64,000 nucleotides of DNA from Timonella corticicola (lineage in GTDB: Bacteria; Actinomycetota; Actinomycetes; Actinomycetales; Cellulomonadaceae). A program made the translations under genes and the position numbers. Below the pieces are notes generated by a model. The model ran no database searches. It was not told the DNA's origin and saw only the letters and a list, made by a program, of their open reading frames with translations. The DNA lies in contig NZ_JBHUOP010000001.1 in assembly GCF_042683685.1 (NCBI RefSeq), forward strand, positions 744,001 to 808,000, in the 5' to 3' direction. Shown here piece after piece: positions 42,617 to 50,787 of this stretch; positions within the stretch are counted from its first letter, which is position 1, and each line of letters starts with the position of its first letter.

Positions 42617-43366
42617 CTACTCGTCCACCTCGTTGTCTTCTTGTGGTTCGAATCGGCCAGAGTAGGCTTCCTCGGTGATTCGCACGTTGGCTTCAACGTT
42701 GTAGGTCACTGTGCCGTCAACGTCTTCGTAGGTTGCGGTACTGAGGCGTGGGTCTTGGAAACCTGGGATCGAGTTGAGTTCGGCTAGCCATGCTGATGCG
42801 TCCGGCACTGTCAGAAGATTTGCGGTGAAGGTGAGTTGGCCGATGGAGTCTGACTGCAACTCATCGACTATGCCAGGGCCTGCTTCGTTTGGGGTTGCCG
42901 CAGTTACTGCTAGAGAGGTGATGATGCCGTCGTCAGGAACAGTTGCAGCTATTGCCCCGAGGTATTGGTTCCAGAGGATTTCGCGGTACATGCCGTCGCG
43001 TAATGCTGTTTCTGACTTATCGATCTGGTTAAGCACGAGGGGAACTTCAGCGTATTTGAGTTCTTCAGCTTTGAGTCGTGCCGTTTCTTCGATTGCTTTG
43101 TCGTAGCGGTTTTGTGCCACGACTTGCTCAACCTTAACGGCAGCGTATCCAAGTCCTAGGACAAGGACTAGTCCAAGTAGATAGACACCCATTCGAATTT
43201 GCAGGGCTTTGAGGTTCCGCTTTTCGACGATTTCTACCGGAAGCAGGTTCACTTGCGGTGGTGCGCTGTAGTTGATTCCGGCTTCTTTCAAAGCCTTCTT
43301 TGACGTTGTGAACCGTTTTGCGCTGTTGGTCGGTGCGTCGTCTTGTTTTTTTGTTAGCACACTCAT
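42617..43366 (-). CDS. pilN: Type IV pilus assembly protein PilN
   Basis: A bitopic protein (249 residues). The cytoplasmic tail carries the conserved PQVNLLPVEI motif (about 37-46) that binds PilM. A transmembrane segment (about 60-80) is followed by a coiled coil and an alpha/beta domain ending in VEANVRITEEAYSGRFE. The start overlaps the pilM stop (TGATG). Confidence 0.87.
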   Translation of the reverse strand: MSVLTKKQDDAPTNSAKRFTTSKKALKEAGINYSAPPQVNLLPVEIVEKRNLKALQIRMGVYLLGLVLVLGLGYAAVKVEQVVAQNRYDKAIEETARLKAEELKYAEVPLVLNQIDKSETALRDGMYREILWNQYLGAIAATVPDDGIITSLAVTAATPNEAGPGIVDELQSDSIGQLTFTANLLTVPDASAWLAELNSIPGFQDPRLSTATYEDVDGTVTYNVEANVRITEEAYSGRFEPQEDNEVDE

Positions 43367-44421
43367 CAGGCCACCCCATAGGCTAGACCGAGAACAGTCG
43401 AAAGCATTTGTTCGGAACCTTGTACTGCTGAGAGGTCAACGCCCTTAGCAACTTTGACGCGTTCGAGCGGATTGGAGAGTTGCACTGGAAGTCGTGTTGC
43501 TGAGGAGAGGTACTGACCGAATCCGTTGAGTAATGAGCCGCCACCAGAGAGAATGATTGCATCGATTGGCGCGCCTAGGTTTTTGGATTGGTAGTACACG
43601 AACGTTGAACGGATTGACTCAACCAGTGTGGTTGTAGTTCCCATGAGGGCTTCAGCGGCGTGGGCTCTATCCGGAGTGACTTGCATTCCTACACCTATCT
43701 CACGTTTGGCTCTTTCAGCTTCTACTAGGGTGCAGCCAAACGCGTGTGCGACGGTGTCCGTTGCTTCTTGCCCACCGTGAGGGATGACACGGACGAAGCG
43801 CGGTTTGCCATGCTCAGCGATTACGATGTTGGTGATACGAGCTCCAACGTCCACGATCGCTACCGTGTATTGAGCTAACTCGCCTTGGGTCAAAGCGCGC
43901 TGTATGGCGAATGCGTTGAGATCGACCACCATGGGGCGGACTCCGCCGGATTCTGAGGCAAGCACATTGGCCGTTACGGTTTCACGTATAGCCGCTACGA
44001 AAAGCCCTGCTACATATCGACCATCTGCAGTTTCATACTCGTCTGTGGGCACGAAATCCAGTAGCGCATCGCCTGCAGCAGTTGGAAGTAACTGCTGGGC
44101 TTGATAGGGCAACGACTTTTTCAGCCCATCTAGTGGCTGCCATGGCAAGTCAGCTTCACGGACAATCACACGCTGATTGCCTACACCGATTACCACATCT
44201 TTAGACGAGAACTTCCCTTGCTCCCATAACAGCTTGATCGTTGAGGAGACAGTACCTGGTTCAACGACCTCTCCGTCTTGGAGCGCGCCGATAGGCAAAG
44301 CTACTTGCGCAAATTTAGTCAGAGTTGCATCTGTACCGAACTTGCCGGATGAAATGGATAGTTCAGCGGCGCGTATCGCCGTCGAACCGATGTCTAAACC
44401 GACTATGGATGTCTTCGCCAC
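43366..44421 (-). CDS. pilM: Type IV pilus assembly ATPase-fold protein PilM
   Basis: An actin-like cytoplasmic protein (351 residues): VGLDIGSTAIRAAEL is the phosphate-1 motif, VAIVDVGARITNI phosphate-2, and AIILSGGGSLLNGFGQYL the adenosine motif. It binds ATP and the PilN tail and links the pilus platform to the motor. GTG at 44421 sits 8 bases behind GAGAGG. Confidence 0.93.
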   Translation of the reverse strand: MAKTSIVGLDIGSTAIRAAELSISSGKFGTDATLTKFAQVALPIGALQDGEVVEPGTVSSTIKLLWEQGKFSSKDVVIGVGNQRVIVREADLPWQPLDGLKKSLPYQAQQLLPTAAGDALLDFVPTDEYETADGRYVAGLFVAAIRETVTANVLASESGGVRPMVVDLNAFAIQRALTQGELAQYTVAIVDVGARITNIVIAEHGKPRFVRVIPHGGQEATDTVAHAFGCTLVEAERAKREIGVGMQVTPDRAHAAEALMGTTTTLVESIRSTFVYYQSKNLGAPIDAIILSGGGSLLNGFGQYLSSATRLPVQLSNPLERVKVAKGVDLSAVQGSEQMLSTVLGLAYGVA

Positions 44422-44504
44422 GGAAGCACCTCTCTCAGAGCCTTCTTATGTCTATGTGGGCTATCGGCATGGATCGCCCCATTCTTTACTGCGCTACGCG
44501 TTGG

Positions 44505-45296
44505 TTAGAACACAAATGTGTTCAGGTACCAACTGGACAGTGTTGGTGCTGTGATGAAAGTGATGAGATATCCCAAGATCATCCAAGGGCCGAATGGGAT
44601 TCCGTCTTTGCGTCCTGCCTTACCTAGGGCGATGAGTGTGAGGGAGTAGATCCCCCCGAGCAGGAACGGCATGAAGGCTCCAATTATGAGGTACTCCCAC
44701 CCAAGCCAGCCGAGTGCCATCCCGAGAAGTCCAGCAAGTTTGACATCTCCAAATCCCATTCCGCCCACAATACAGAGCAGGAAGTAAAAGACGTACAGGA
44801 TTGCTCCTGCTAGGAGAGCGCGCCACATCCAAGTGATTGGTTGTGACATGACCCAAGTCGCTACGGCGAGTAGTGCTGGGAGGATGATGTAGCCGGGCAA
44901 CACTATTTTGTTGGGTAGTTTTTGTGTGTCGAGGTCGATGAAAGCTAACGCAACTCCGATTGCTCCGACGTAGAGGAATGGTAGGAGCACAAGGAAGTCG
45001 TCGCCTGTCCAAATTGAGCTTTCAAACTTCCACGCTACGCTGGTGAATACCAGTCCTGTGAGGGTTTCAACGACCGGATAGCGCGCGCTGATAGGGTCTT
45101 TGCAATTCCGGCATTTTCCGCGCAATATCAGCCATGACAGTACGGGGATGTTGTCGTATGGTTTGATCCGGTTACCGCATTTGGGGCAGGCGCTTGGCGG
45201 ATGGTTAAGATTTTCACCTCGGGGTAGCCGCCAAATCACGACGTTCAAGAACGACCCGATTGCAAGCCCAAATAAACCACATAATACTACAAACAA
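44505..45296 (-). CDS. pilD: Prepilin peptidase PilD
   Basis: An A24-family aspartic protease (263 residues) that cleaves prepilin leaders after glycine and methylates the new N-terminus. The zinc-type cysteine pairs CPKC (37, 40) and CRNC (62, 65) mark the methyltransferase-linked loop. The catalytic aspartates are in FIDLDTQKLPN (121) and GMGFGDVKL (184). About eight transmembrane segments are visible. All five pilin-like proteins of the operon should be its substrates. Confidence 0.95.
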   Translation of the reverse strand: MFVVLCGLFGLAIGSFLNVVIWRLPRGENLNHPPSACPKCGNRIKPYDNIPVLSWLILRGKCRNCKDPISARYPVVETLTGLVFTSVAWKFESSIWTGDDFLVLLPFLYVGAIGVALAFIDLDTQKLPNKIVLPGYIILPALLAVATWVMSQPITWMWRALLAGAILYVFYFLLCIVGGMGFGDVKLAGLLGMALGWLGWEYLIIGAFMPFLLGGIYSLTLIALGKAGRKDGIPFGPWMILGYLITFITAPTLSSWYLNTFVF

Positions 45297-45342
45297 AACT
45301 TACCCCTGCCATTAACCGTAAGAATTCGGTAACAACGGAACA

Positions 45343-47163
45343 TCATTTGGTAACGTCGCGAACCGAACGAGTCACAAAGTTGAACTCGTTATTGTCCTTG
45401 CTGCCAGGGACAGAGAACCGAATGTTCTGGTTAGAGTAGGCGCTGACCTCACAGCCGTAGACTTGTCCATACAACGGCGTGGCACTTGTACCGAGACGCA
45501 CCTTCTTACCGGAGTATAAGAAAAGTTGGACCGATGGCTCCGAGTTGGTAATCCCATTGATGGTGTCCATCTGATTGAACTTCACATTGGTGAAGAACAG
45601 TTGGTAGGGGCCACCCGAATGACCGGAAGTCGTAGCATCGCATTGAGTTTGCCCATCATCCGCAGGAACAACAATTCCAAAGACCGGTAACTTACCAGTC
45701 ACGCGGGGCCCCCGTACCGTAAGCGAACCGTTTCCTGCGGTCGAAGAGTCAAACCTTCGAGCAATAATGTAGACATCACTATACATATCTATCTCGATAT
45801 GCCCGTTGTGCCATTCGAAGTCGCAGTCAGAGAGATCAATAACGGTTTTGGTGTTAAAAGCAAACTTGTGTGTACCGGTATTGTTAACGACACACTTGCT
45901 CCCGGACCGTGATCCGCCGACTGAAGCCAAAAAAGAACCACTGCTGATAACGTTTGCACCAGTGAACAACTCATCATTCTTCGTGATGAAGGGGAAATTG
46001 ATACCAACTTCCTCTTCTTTGTCCGGAATGAGTGCATCCGGAACTGGCTTTTCGTTAGCGCTCAGTTGTGCAGAAACGGCTGCCGAGTCCCATAATACGC
46101 CGACCGAATTATGTGAGGTGCGGAACCATTCGTTACCTACCACGTCTTTAGAATGTGCTACATGAATACTCTTTCCCGCTCCAAGACCACTGTGAAAATT
46201 GGGGTTTGTGAGCCTTGTAGCATCTGAAAGATATACGTCACCGCCGAAGGTCGTTGACGCATAGTTCGGAAAAAATTGCCCACCGACATATAAATTATCA
46301 GCAAATTTCTGAGCAGTGGAGTACGTGACATCACCAGTTACATAAACCGACTTTTTGAAGTCACCACCTGCAAGTTCCAAGTTGCCAATAATGTAGGTTG
46401 TACCACTAACCTTTAGAGTATTGTGGATTTTGACGTCGCCTACAACGTAAAGGTCACCACGCACTTCAAGATAGTTTGCATCAACTGTTCCACGCGCATA
46501 CAGGTCGCGTCCTATGACACAAGGGTTGTCAACTTTGATACCGCCTAAAGCATAGGAGTCACCCTCTGTGGATGAGGTCCCACCATAGCAGCCCCAGTAT
46601 CCGTGAGAGATAAGATCCGCTGGCTCACTGTCAACTGAACTTGTTGAGATGATAGAACCATTGTCTGGCGCGAGCTTAGCGCCTGCCATAACGGCTGCGG
46701 TGAAGGTCTTGACCACCTCGGACTCGAACACTCGTTCCAACTGCGCGATGTTCCGTGTTTGGTCTGCCTTCCGGCTGGTTGACACACCGAAGTCAGAAGC
46801 TTCGCCTTCGACCACTAGCCGAATGGTTTTCCCGGACTTCAGTGCACCGGTTGAGCACCCACCACCATCAACTGACAGTTCGGTAATTGTGTAAGCGAAG
46901 AGCGTGTCACTACCTGCGCTGAGTGTCGTCTTTACCCCTACTTCAGGACAGGCGCCAGCACGCATCTTGACCGTTGCATCGTCGATGCCACCTTGGGCGG
47001 CAGCGACTGCTTGAGAGTTAGCGCGCGTTGCTGCCGCTGCTGTGGTTCCTCCGATTGCGCCCACAACCATAGTGATCACAAGAACACCGATGAGGAAGAT
47101 TGCCGAGATAACGAGGATAAGCGCATTGCCGTCCTCGTTGCGGTTACGTAGTTGCTTGAACAT
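45343..47163 (-). CDS. Large PilX-like pilus component with beta-solenoid repeats
   Basis: The N-terminus NEDGNALILVISAIFLIGVLVITMV is a PilX-type membrane anchor, with TTAAAATRANSQAVAAAQGGIDDA beyond it. From about residue 205 to 330 comes a series of short repeats (YARGTVDANYLEVRGDLYVVGDVKIHNTLKVSGTTYIIGNLELAGG) spaced like a bactofilin-type beta-helix. The C-terminal third has paired cysteines and a mixed beta fold. At 606 residues it is several times larger than PilX. ATG at 47163 overlaps the upstream stop (TGATG). It is probably a pilus-tip or surface-exposed minor component. Confidence 0.75.
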   Translation of the reverse strand: MFKQLRNRNEDGNALILVISAIFLIGVLVITMVVGAIGGTTAAAATRANSQAVAAAQGGIDDATVKMRAGACPEVGVKTTLSAGSDTLFAYTITELSVDGGGCSTGALKSGKTIRLVVEGEASDFGVSTSRKADQTRNIAQLERVFESEVVKTFTAAVMAGAKLAPDNGSIISTSSVDSEPADLISHGYWGCYGGTSSTEGDSYALGGIKVDNPCVIGRDLYARGTVDANYLEVRGDLYVVGDVKIHNTLKVSGTTYIIGNLELAGGDFKKSVYVTGDVTYSTAQKFADNLYVGGQFFPNYASTTFGGDVYLSDATRLTNPNFHSGLGAGKSIHVAHSKDVVGNEWFRTSHNSVGVLWDSAAVSAQLSANEKPVPDALIPDKEEEVGINFPFITKNDELFTGANVISSGSFLASVGGSRSGSKCVVNNTGTHKFAFNTKTVIDLSDCDFEWHNGHIEIDMYSDVYIIARRFDSSTAGNGSLTVRGPRVTGKLPVFGIVVPADDGQTQCDATTSGHSGGPYQLFFTNVKFNQMDTINGITNSEPSVQLFLYSGKKVRLGTSATPLYGQVYGCEVSAYSNQNIRFSVPGSKDNNEFNFVTRSVRDVTK

Positions 47164-47795
47164 CAGGAGAAGCACTCCCTATTGTTGGAGTTTGGCCAGA
47201 TGGGACTAAAGGAAGATTCGAATTTGACCGGGGCTTGCCGACGGTCTTGGGGCTGGATCTCATACTTCACATCGAGCGAACCATTAGCAGCGGACGTCAA
47301 GATGCCCTTGTCTGACGCTAGGCCCTGAATGAATGGGGCCCAACTGTCTTTTGACCAAGTTCCATTGCTCGCAACCGCTTTCACTGGGCTGGGGTTGGCC
47401 ACGCCGGTGGTTGTTGAGTAGTAGACGGTTTCGCTGCTCGGGTCAAACACAAATCCCACGCATCGTTGGGATTCGGGTGCGTCGGATTGAGTGCTGTCGG
47501 TTGACCGGACTTGAGCAATCAGCGCCTGTGCTCCCCCATCGAGTTCTTTGACCTGGTAGGCGGTCGAGTTGCGCACACTCAATTCGATCCGCTCCATGAG
47601 GAGCTGCATGTCGCTGTTACTAGCATTTGTGGTCACTACTGAAGAGGTGGTGCGTTCAGTATTTATAACTAACGTGACTATGGCGACGCTAATAATTCCG
47701 AGGAGCACACAGTAAACGATGAGTTCTACGAGGGTGAACCCAGATTCTTTATCTTGATGTTCGGTAGTTTGTGCATTCGCGCGGAAGTTCATCAT
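47163..47795 (-). CDS. Minor prepilin (PilW-like)
   Basis: A class III prepilin signal, ESGFTLVELIVYCVLLGIIS, begins at about residue 17, with the glutamate at position +5 after the cleavable glycine. The remaining 170 residues form a pseudopilin-like globular domain with two cysteines (CVGF and ECFS) that could form a disulfide. The start overlaps the previous stop by 4 bases, so it is co-translated with the neighbouring minor pilin genes that likely prime pilus assembly. Confidence 0.85.
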   Translation of the reverse strand: MMNFRANAQTTEHQDKESGFTLVELIVYCVLLGIISVAIVTLVINTERTTSSVVTTNASNSDMQLLMERIELSVRNSTAYQVKELDGGAQALIAQVRSTDSTQSDAPESQRCVGFVFDPSSETVYYSTTTGVANPSPVKAVASNGTWSKDSWAPFIQGLASDKGILTSAANGSLDVKYEIQPQDRRQAPVKFESSFSPIWPNSNNRECFS

Positions 47796-48250
47796 TGGAC
47801 TCCTGGAATTGCTACAAGGGTTGTCACGTCAACTACGGGGTCCGGGTTGCGGTCACCATTCCAGGCAACTTTGATACGGAGCACGGCCGGTGGTCCTTCT
47901 TCAACGCACGCAGCGTCATCCGGGTCTGCCGTAATGGCTTTGCCGTCTTGCCAAGCTTGGACAGTGACGTGGTAGGTGTTGGCCCGCGGGTCGCCAGATA
48001 GTGCCACTTCTTTGTCGTTACGTTCGGTGACAAACATACGGAACGTTTCACAGCTGTTGCTGTTGGCGCGTGCTGCGGTGATGTGTTCGTCGGAAATGCG
48101 GGTTGCCGCTGCCATGGTGACGTTGCGCGCGGTTTGCGCGAGTGACTGCACCATGACGGGCGCGGCCGCCATCAAGATGATGCTGAAGAGGACCATCGCG
48201 ACGATGATCTCTATGAGTCCGAACCCGGACTCGTCGTTTTTCAACTTCAT
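47792..48250 (-). CDS. Minor prepilin (PilV-like)
   Basis: ATG at 48250 (11 bases behind GGAGG) gives MKLKNDESGFGLIEIIVAMV, a prepilin leader with GFGLIE, slightly off the GFTLIE norm. The mature domain is about 140 residues with two cysteines (SCETF and AACVEE). The open frame extends to 48367, but the extension has no support. 152 residues. Confidence 0.85.
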   Translation of the reverse strand: MKLKNDESGFGLIEIIVAMVLFSIILMAAAPVMVQSLAQTARNVTMAAATRISDEHITAARANSNSCETFRMFVTERNDKEVALSGDPRANTYHVTVQAWQDGKAITADPDDAACVEEGPPAVLRIKVAWNGDRNPDPVVDVTTLVAIPGVQ

Positions 48251-48391
48251 GCTTGTGACAGCCTCCGCAGCAGAACAACGCTTAACCACATGTGTATCGG
48301 CAGGTATGGGTGAGAACTTTAATGCCAGCGTGTGCCGGGATTGCATGATTGAATCCAGTCCCAGCACGCGCTGGATGATAATTGCCGACGA

Positions 48392-48805
48392 TTACTCGTC
48401 AGTGTTCCACGTTCCCTCTCCCGTTTCGGAAGCGAAAGAGTAAACTTCCGTGGCGGGGAGTTTGGCGTGACCACCCACAAGCAGGTATGCGAGGCGGTCA
48501 GTGCCGTCAGTTAACGTGTATGCGAGTGTCACGTCAGGTGAAGCACGGTAACCTTCGAGTTCGGAGCCGTTGGCACCGATACTCGCGGGGTAGATGCCGT
48601 CATGTTCTGTGGCATACGCTTCGAGTGCGCGAGTCGCATTGGTGACATCCTGAACAACAGCTGATTTCCAGGGGCTCTCCCGGTATTTAAGGAACTGTGG
48701 GATTGCGACTGCTGCCAGGATACCAATGATGACTACGACCACGAGGGTTTCGATCAGGGTGAACCCGCGATCTTTACTATGCCTCGGGGTTATGTGAACG
48801 ACCAT
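48392..48805 (-). CDS. Type IV pilin, second copy
   Basis: The prepilin leader MVVHITPRHSKDRGFTLIE starts at ATG 48805, behind GGAGGAG. The hydrophobic helix LVVVVIIGILAAVAIPQFLKYR is nearly identical to that of the next gene upstream, and similarity continues through the alpha helix (VVQDVTNATRALEAYATE) and into the small C-terminal domain. No cysteines. 137 residues. It is a tandem paralogue of the probable major pilin, and may be an alternative or minor subunit. Confidence 0.88.
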   Translation of the reverse strand: MVVHITPRHSKDRGFTLIETLVVVVIIGILAAVAIPQFLKYRESPWKSAVVQDVTNATRALEAYATEHDGIYPASIGANGSELEGYRASPDVTLAYTLTDGTDRLAYLLVGGHAKLPATEVYSFASETGEGTWNTDE

Positions 48806-48952
48806 AATGCTCCTCCAGGTTCTGTGTGGAGTGAACGTTGCCGGTGACATGCCGGCTCATGTTGAACACGTGGATACGCAAGAAACTGCGGCGACAACAA
48901 AAGTTGCCGCCGCAGTTCCTTAACGAAGTGTCAAGTCAAAACGAGACTCGAC

Positions 48953-49351
48953 TCAGTCGTTCCAGACACCTATACCAGTGTCTGAAGAGTAAGTGTAAGT
49001 CTTACCATCGAGTTTTGCGTGCTCACCGACGAGGGTGTAGGTCAAGTTGTCAGAGGTGGAATAATCGAGTGTTACGCCGTCAGAGTTGTTGTACCCCTCT
49101 AGATCAGAACCATCTTCTGCAACATCGTCAGGGTACTCACCGTTGTTCAGTGTGGAAGCGGCTTCGAGTGCGCGAGTCGCGTTGGTGACGTCCTGGGTCA
49201 CAGCGGAACGCCATGCGTTCTCGCGGTACTTGAGGAACTGTGGGATCGCAACTGCTGCGAGGATACCGATGATGACAACAACAACGAGGAGTTCGATAAG
49301 GGTGAAGCCCTTTTCCTTCTCGTTCATAGCCTTAGCTACGCGAGCGATCAT
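48953..49351 (-). CDS. pilA: Type IV pilin, probable major subunit
   Basis: ATG at 49351 follows GGAGAG by 7 bases. The leader MIARVAKAMNEKEKG precedes FTLIELLVVVVIIGILAAVA; Glu5 is conserved. The mature protein is only about 117 residues, with an acidic C-terminal domain (DDVAEDGSDLEGYNNSDG) and no cysteine for a D-loop disulfide. The 183-base gap upstream, larger than others in the operon, could hold an extra promoter for high expression. Confidence 0.9.
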   Translation of the reverse strand: MIARVAKAMNEKEKGFTLIELLVVVVIIGILAAVAIPQFLKYRENAWRSAVTQDVTNATRALEAASTLNNGEYPDDVAEDGSDLEGYNNSDGVTLDYSTSDNLTYTLVGEHAKLDGKTYTYSSDTGIGVWND

Positions 49352-49534
49352 GTTGATCTCTCCATTTTCTGTTTCGAGTGAATGTTGAGTGTCGCGAAGA
49401 GTACCTGCACCCTCTGCTGAAGATGCTCCCTCTCCGTTCCACAATGGGTATCGGTCCCCCGGGTGAAAAACTTTAGAACCATTTTTGAAGAATGTTGAAT
49501 CGTTACCGTTCCGTTACTCTTCAAGAGTTTTGGG

Positions 49535-50785
49535 CTACTGTACGAGTTCCATGATGTTGAAGATAGGCAGGTACAGCGCAATGATCATGCCACCAACAAC
49601 CACACCAAGGAACGCGATCATGAGCGGTTCCAACAGCGCCGTCAACGACTCCGTGGCTGCCTCAACCTCTTGGTCATAAAAGTCAGCGATCTTGGAAAGC
49701 ATCGTTTCCATCGCGCCAGAGTCCTCACCCACGGCAACCATCTGAGTCACCATTTGCGGGAACACATCATGTTTGGCCATAGGAACAGACAGAGCTAAAC
49801 CCTGGCGCACGCCATGCTGGACATCCTTCAAGGCATCCTCAATCTGCCAGTTACCGGCAGTGGACCCCACAATGTCTAGCGCCTGCAAAATAGGAACACC
49901 AGCGCCAAGCATGGTGGCGAAGTTACGGGTAAACCGGGCGATAGCAACCTTTTGGAACAGCTTCCCAAACACCGGTGCCTTCAACTTCACCGGGTCAACC
50001 TTTGAACGAACCTCATCCTTGTGCTTGTTCTTAGCCCACCACACCGAGAAGAACACGAAAGCTACCGCAAGAACCGGTGCCAGCCACTTCATGATCTGTG
50101 ACATGTACACCAAGAGTTGCGTTGGGCCAGGAAGTTTACCGCCCATCGAGGTAAACATTTCATCAAAAATAGGAACGATGAACAGCAACATACCCACCGT
50201 TGCCAAGATCGCCATAATGAACACGACAATCGGGTACGTCATCGCAGACTTAATCTTCGCCTTCAACTTCACTTCGGATTCGAAGTTCTCCGCCAACCCA
50301 AGTAGCGCACTCTCCAAGAACCCGCCAGTCTCACCGGCACGAATAATGTTGATCATGATCGGCGGAAAAACGGTTGGGTGTTTAGCAAAGGAACTAGACA
50401 GCGCACCACCCTTCTCCACCTCAGCACGAGTCTGAGTAAGGATCTTGCCCAGTTCCTCATTCTCAGTCTGTTCGGCGAGGATTGAGAGCGTGCGCAGCAA
50501 AGATAGGCCCGCAGAAATCATGGTTGCCATCTGACGTGACATCACCGCAAGGTCACGCAGCTCAATCTTCTTCTTCAGGAAACCAATCTCGATTTCCTTA
50601 TTCAGGCCAGACTTCTCAATCTTCTGAATAGAAACCGGAACAAGGCCCATCTGAGCCAGACGCCCAGCAACAGCCTGCTCGTTTGGTGCCTCAATGCGCG
50701 CAGAAACAATCTTGCCCTGAGCGTTACGGACCGTGTACTCGTACTCGTGGAGTTCGTCAACTAAGGTCGGCTGATTTGAACTCAT
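49535..50785 (-). CDS. pilC: Type IV pilus platform protein PilC
   Basis: Inner-membrane platform (416 residues) with two GspF domains, each with the SGLSLLRTLSILAEQT-type or AGVPILQALDIVGSTAG-type signature, and three transmembrane segments (about 185-205, 235-255 and 390-410). An N-terminal 50 residues (YEYTVRNAQGKIVSARIEAPNE) are the usual tail that contacts the ATPase. ATG at 50785, behind GGAGG, is preferred over GTG two codons earlier. Overlaps pilT closely. Confidence 0.94.
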   Translation of the reverse strand: MSSNQPTLVDELHEYEYTVRNAQGKIVSARIEAPNEQAVAGRLAQMGLVPVSIQKIEKSGLNKEIEIGFLKKKIELRDLAVMSRQMATMISAGLSLLRTLSILAEQTENEELGKILTQTRAEVEKGGALSSSFAKHPTVFPPIMINIIRAGETGGFLESALLGLAENFESEVKLKAKIKSAMTYPIVVFIMAILATVGMLLFIVPIFDEMFTSMGGKLPGPTQLLVYMSQIMKWLAPVLAVAFVFFSVWWAKNKHKDEVRSKVDPVKLKAPVFGKLFQKVAIARFTRNFATMLGAGVPILQALDIVGSTAGNWQIEDALKDVQHGVRQGLALSVPMAKHDVFPQMVTQMVAVGEDSGAMETMLSKIADFYDQEVEAATESLTALLEPLMIAFLGVVVGGMIIALYLPIFNIMELVQ

Positions 50786-50787
50786 GA

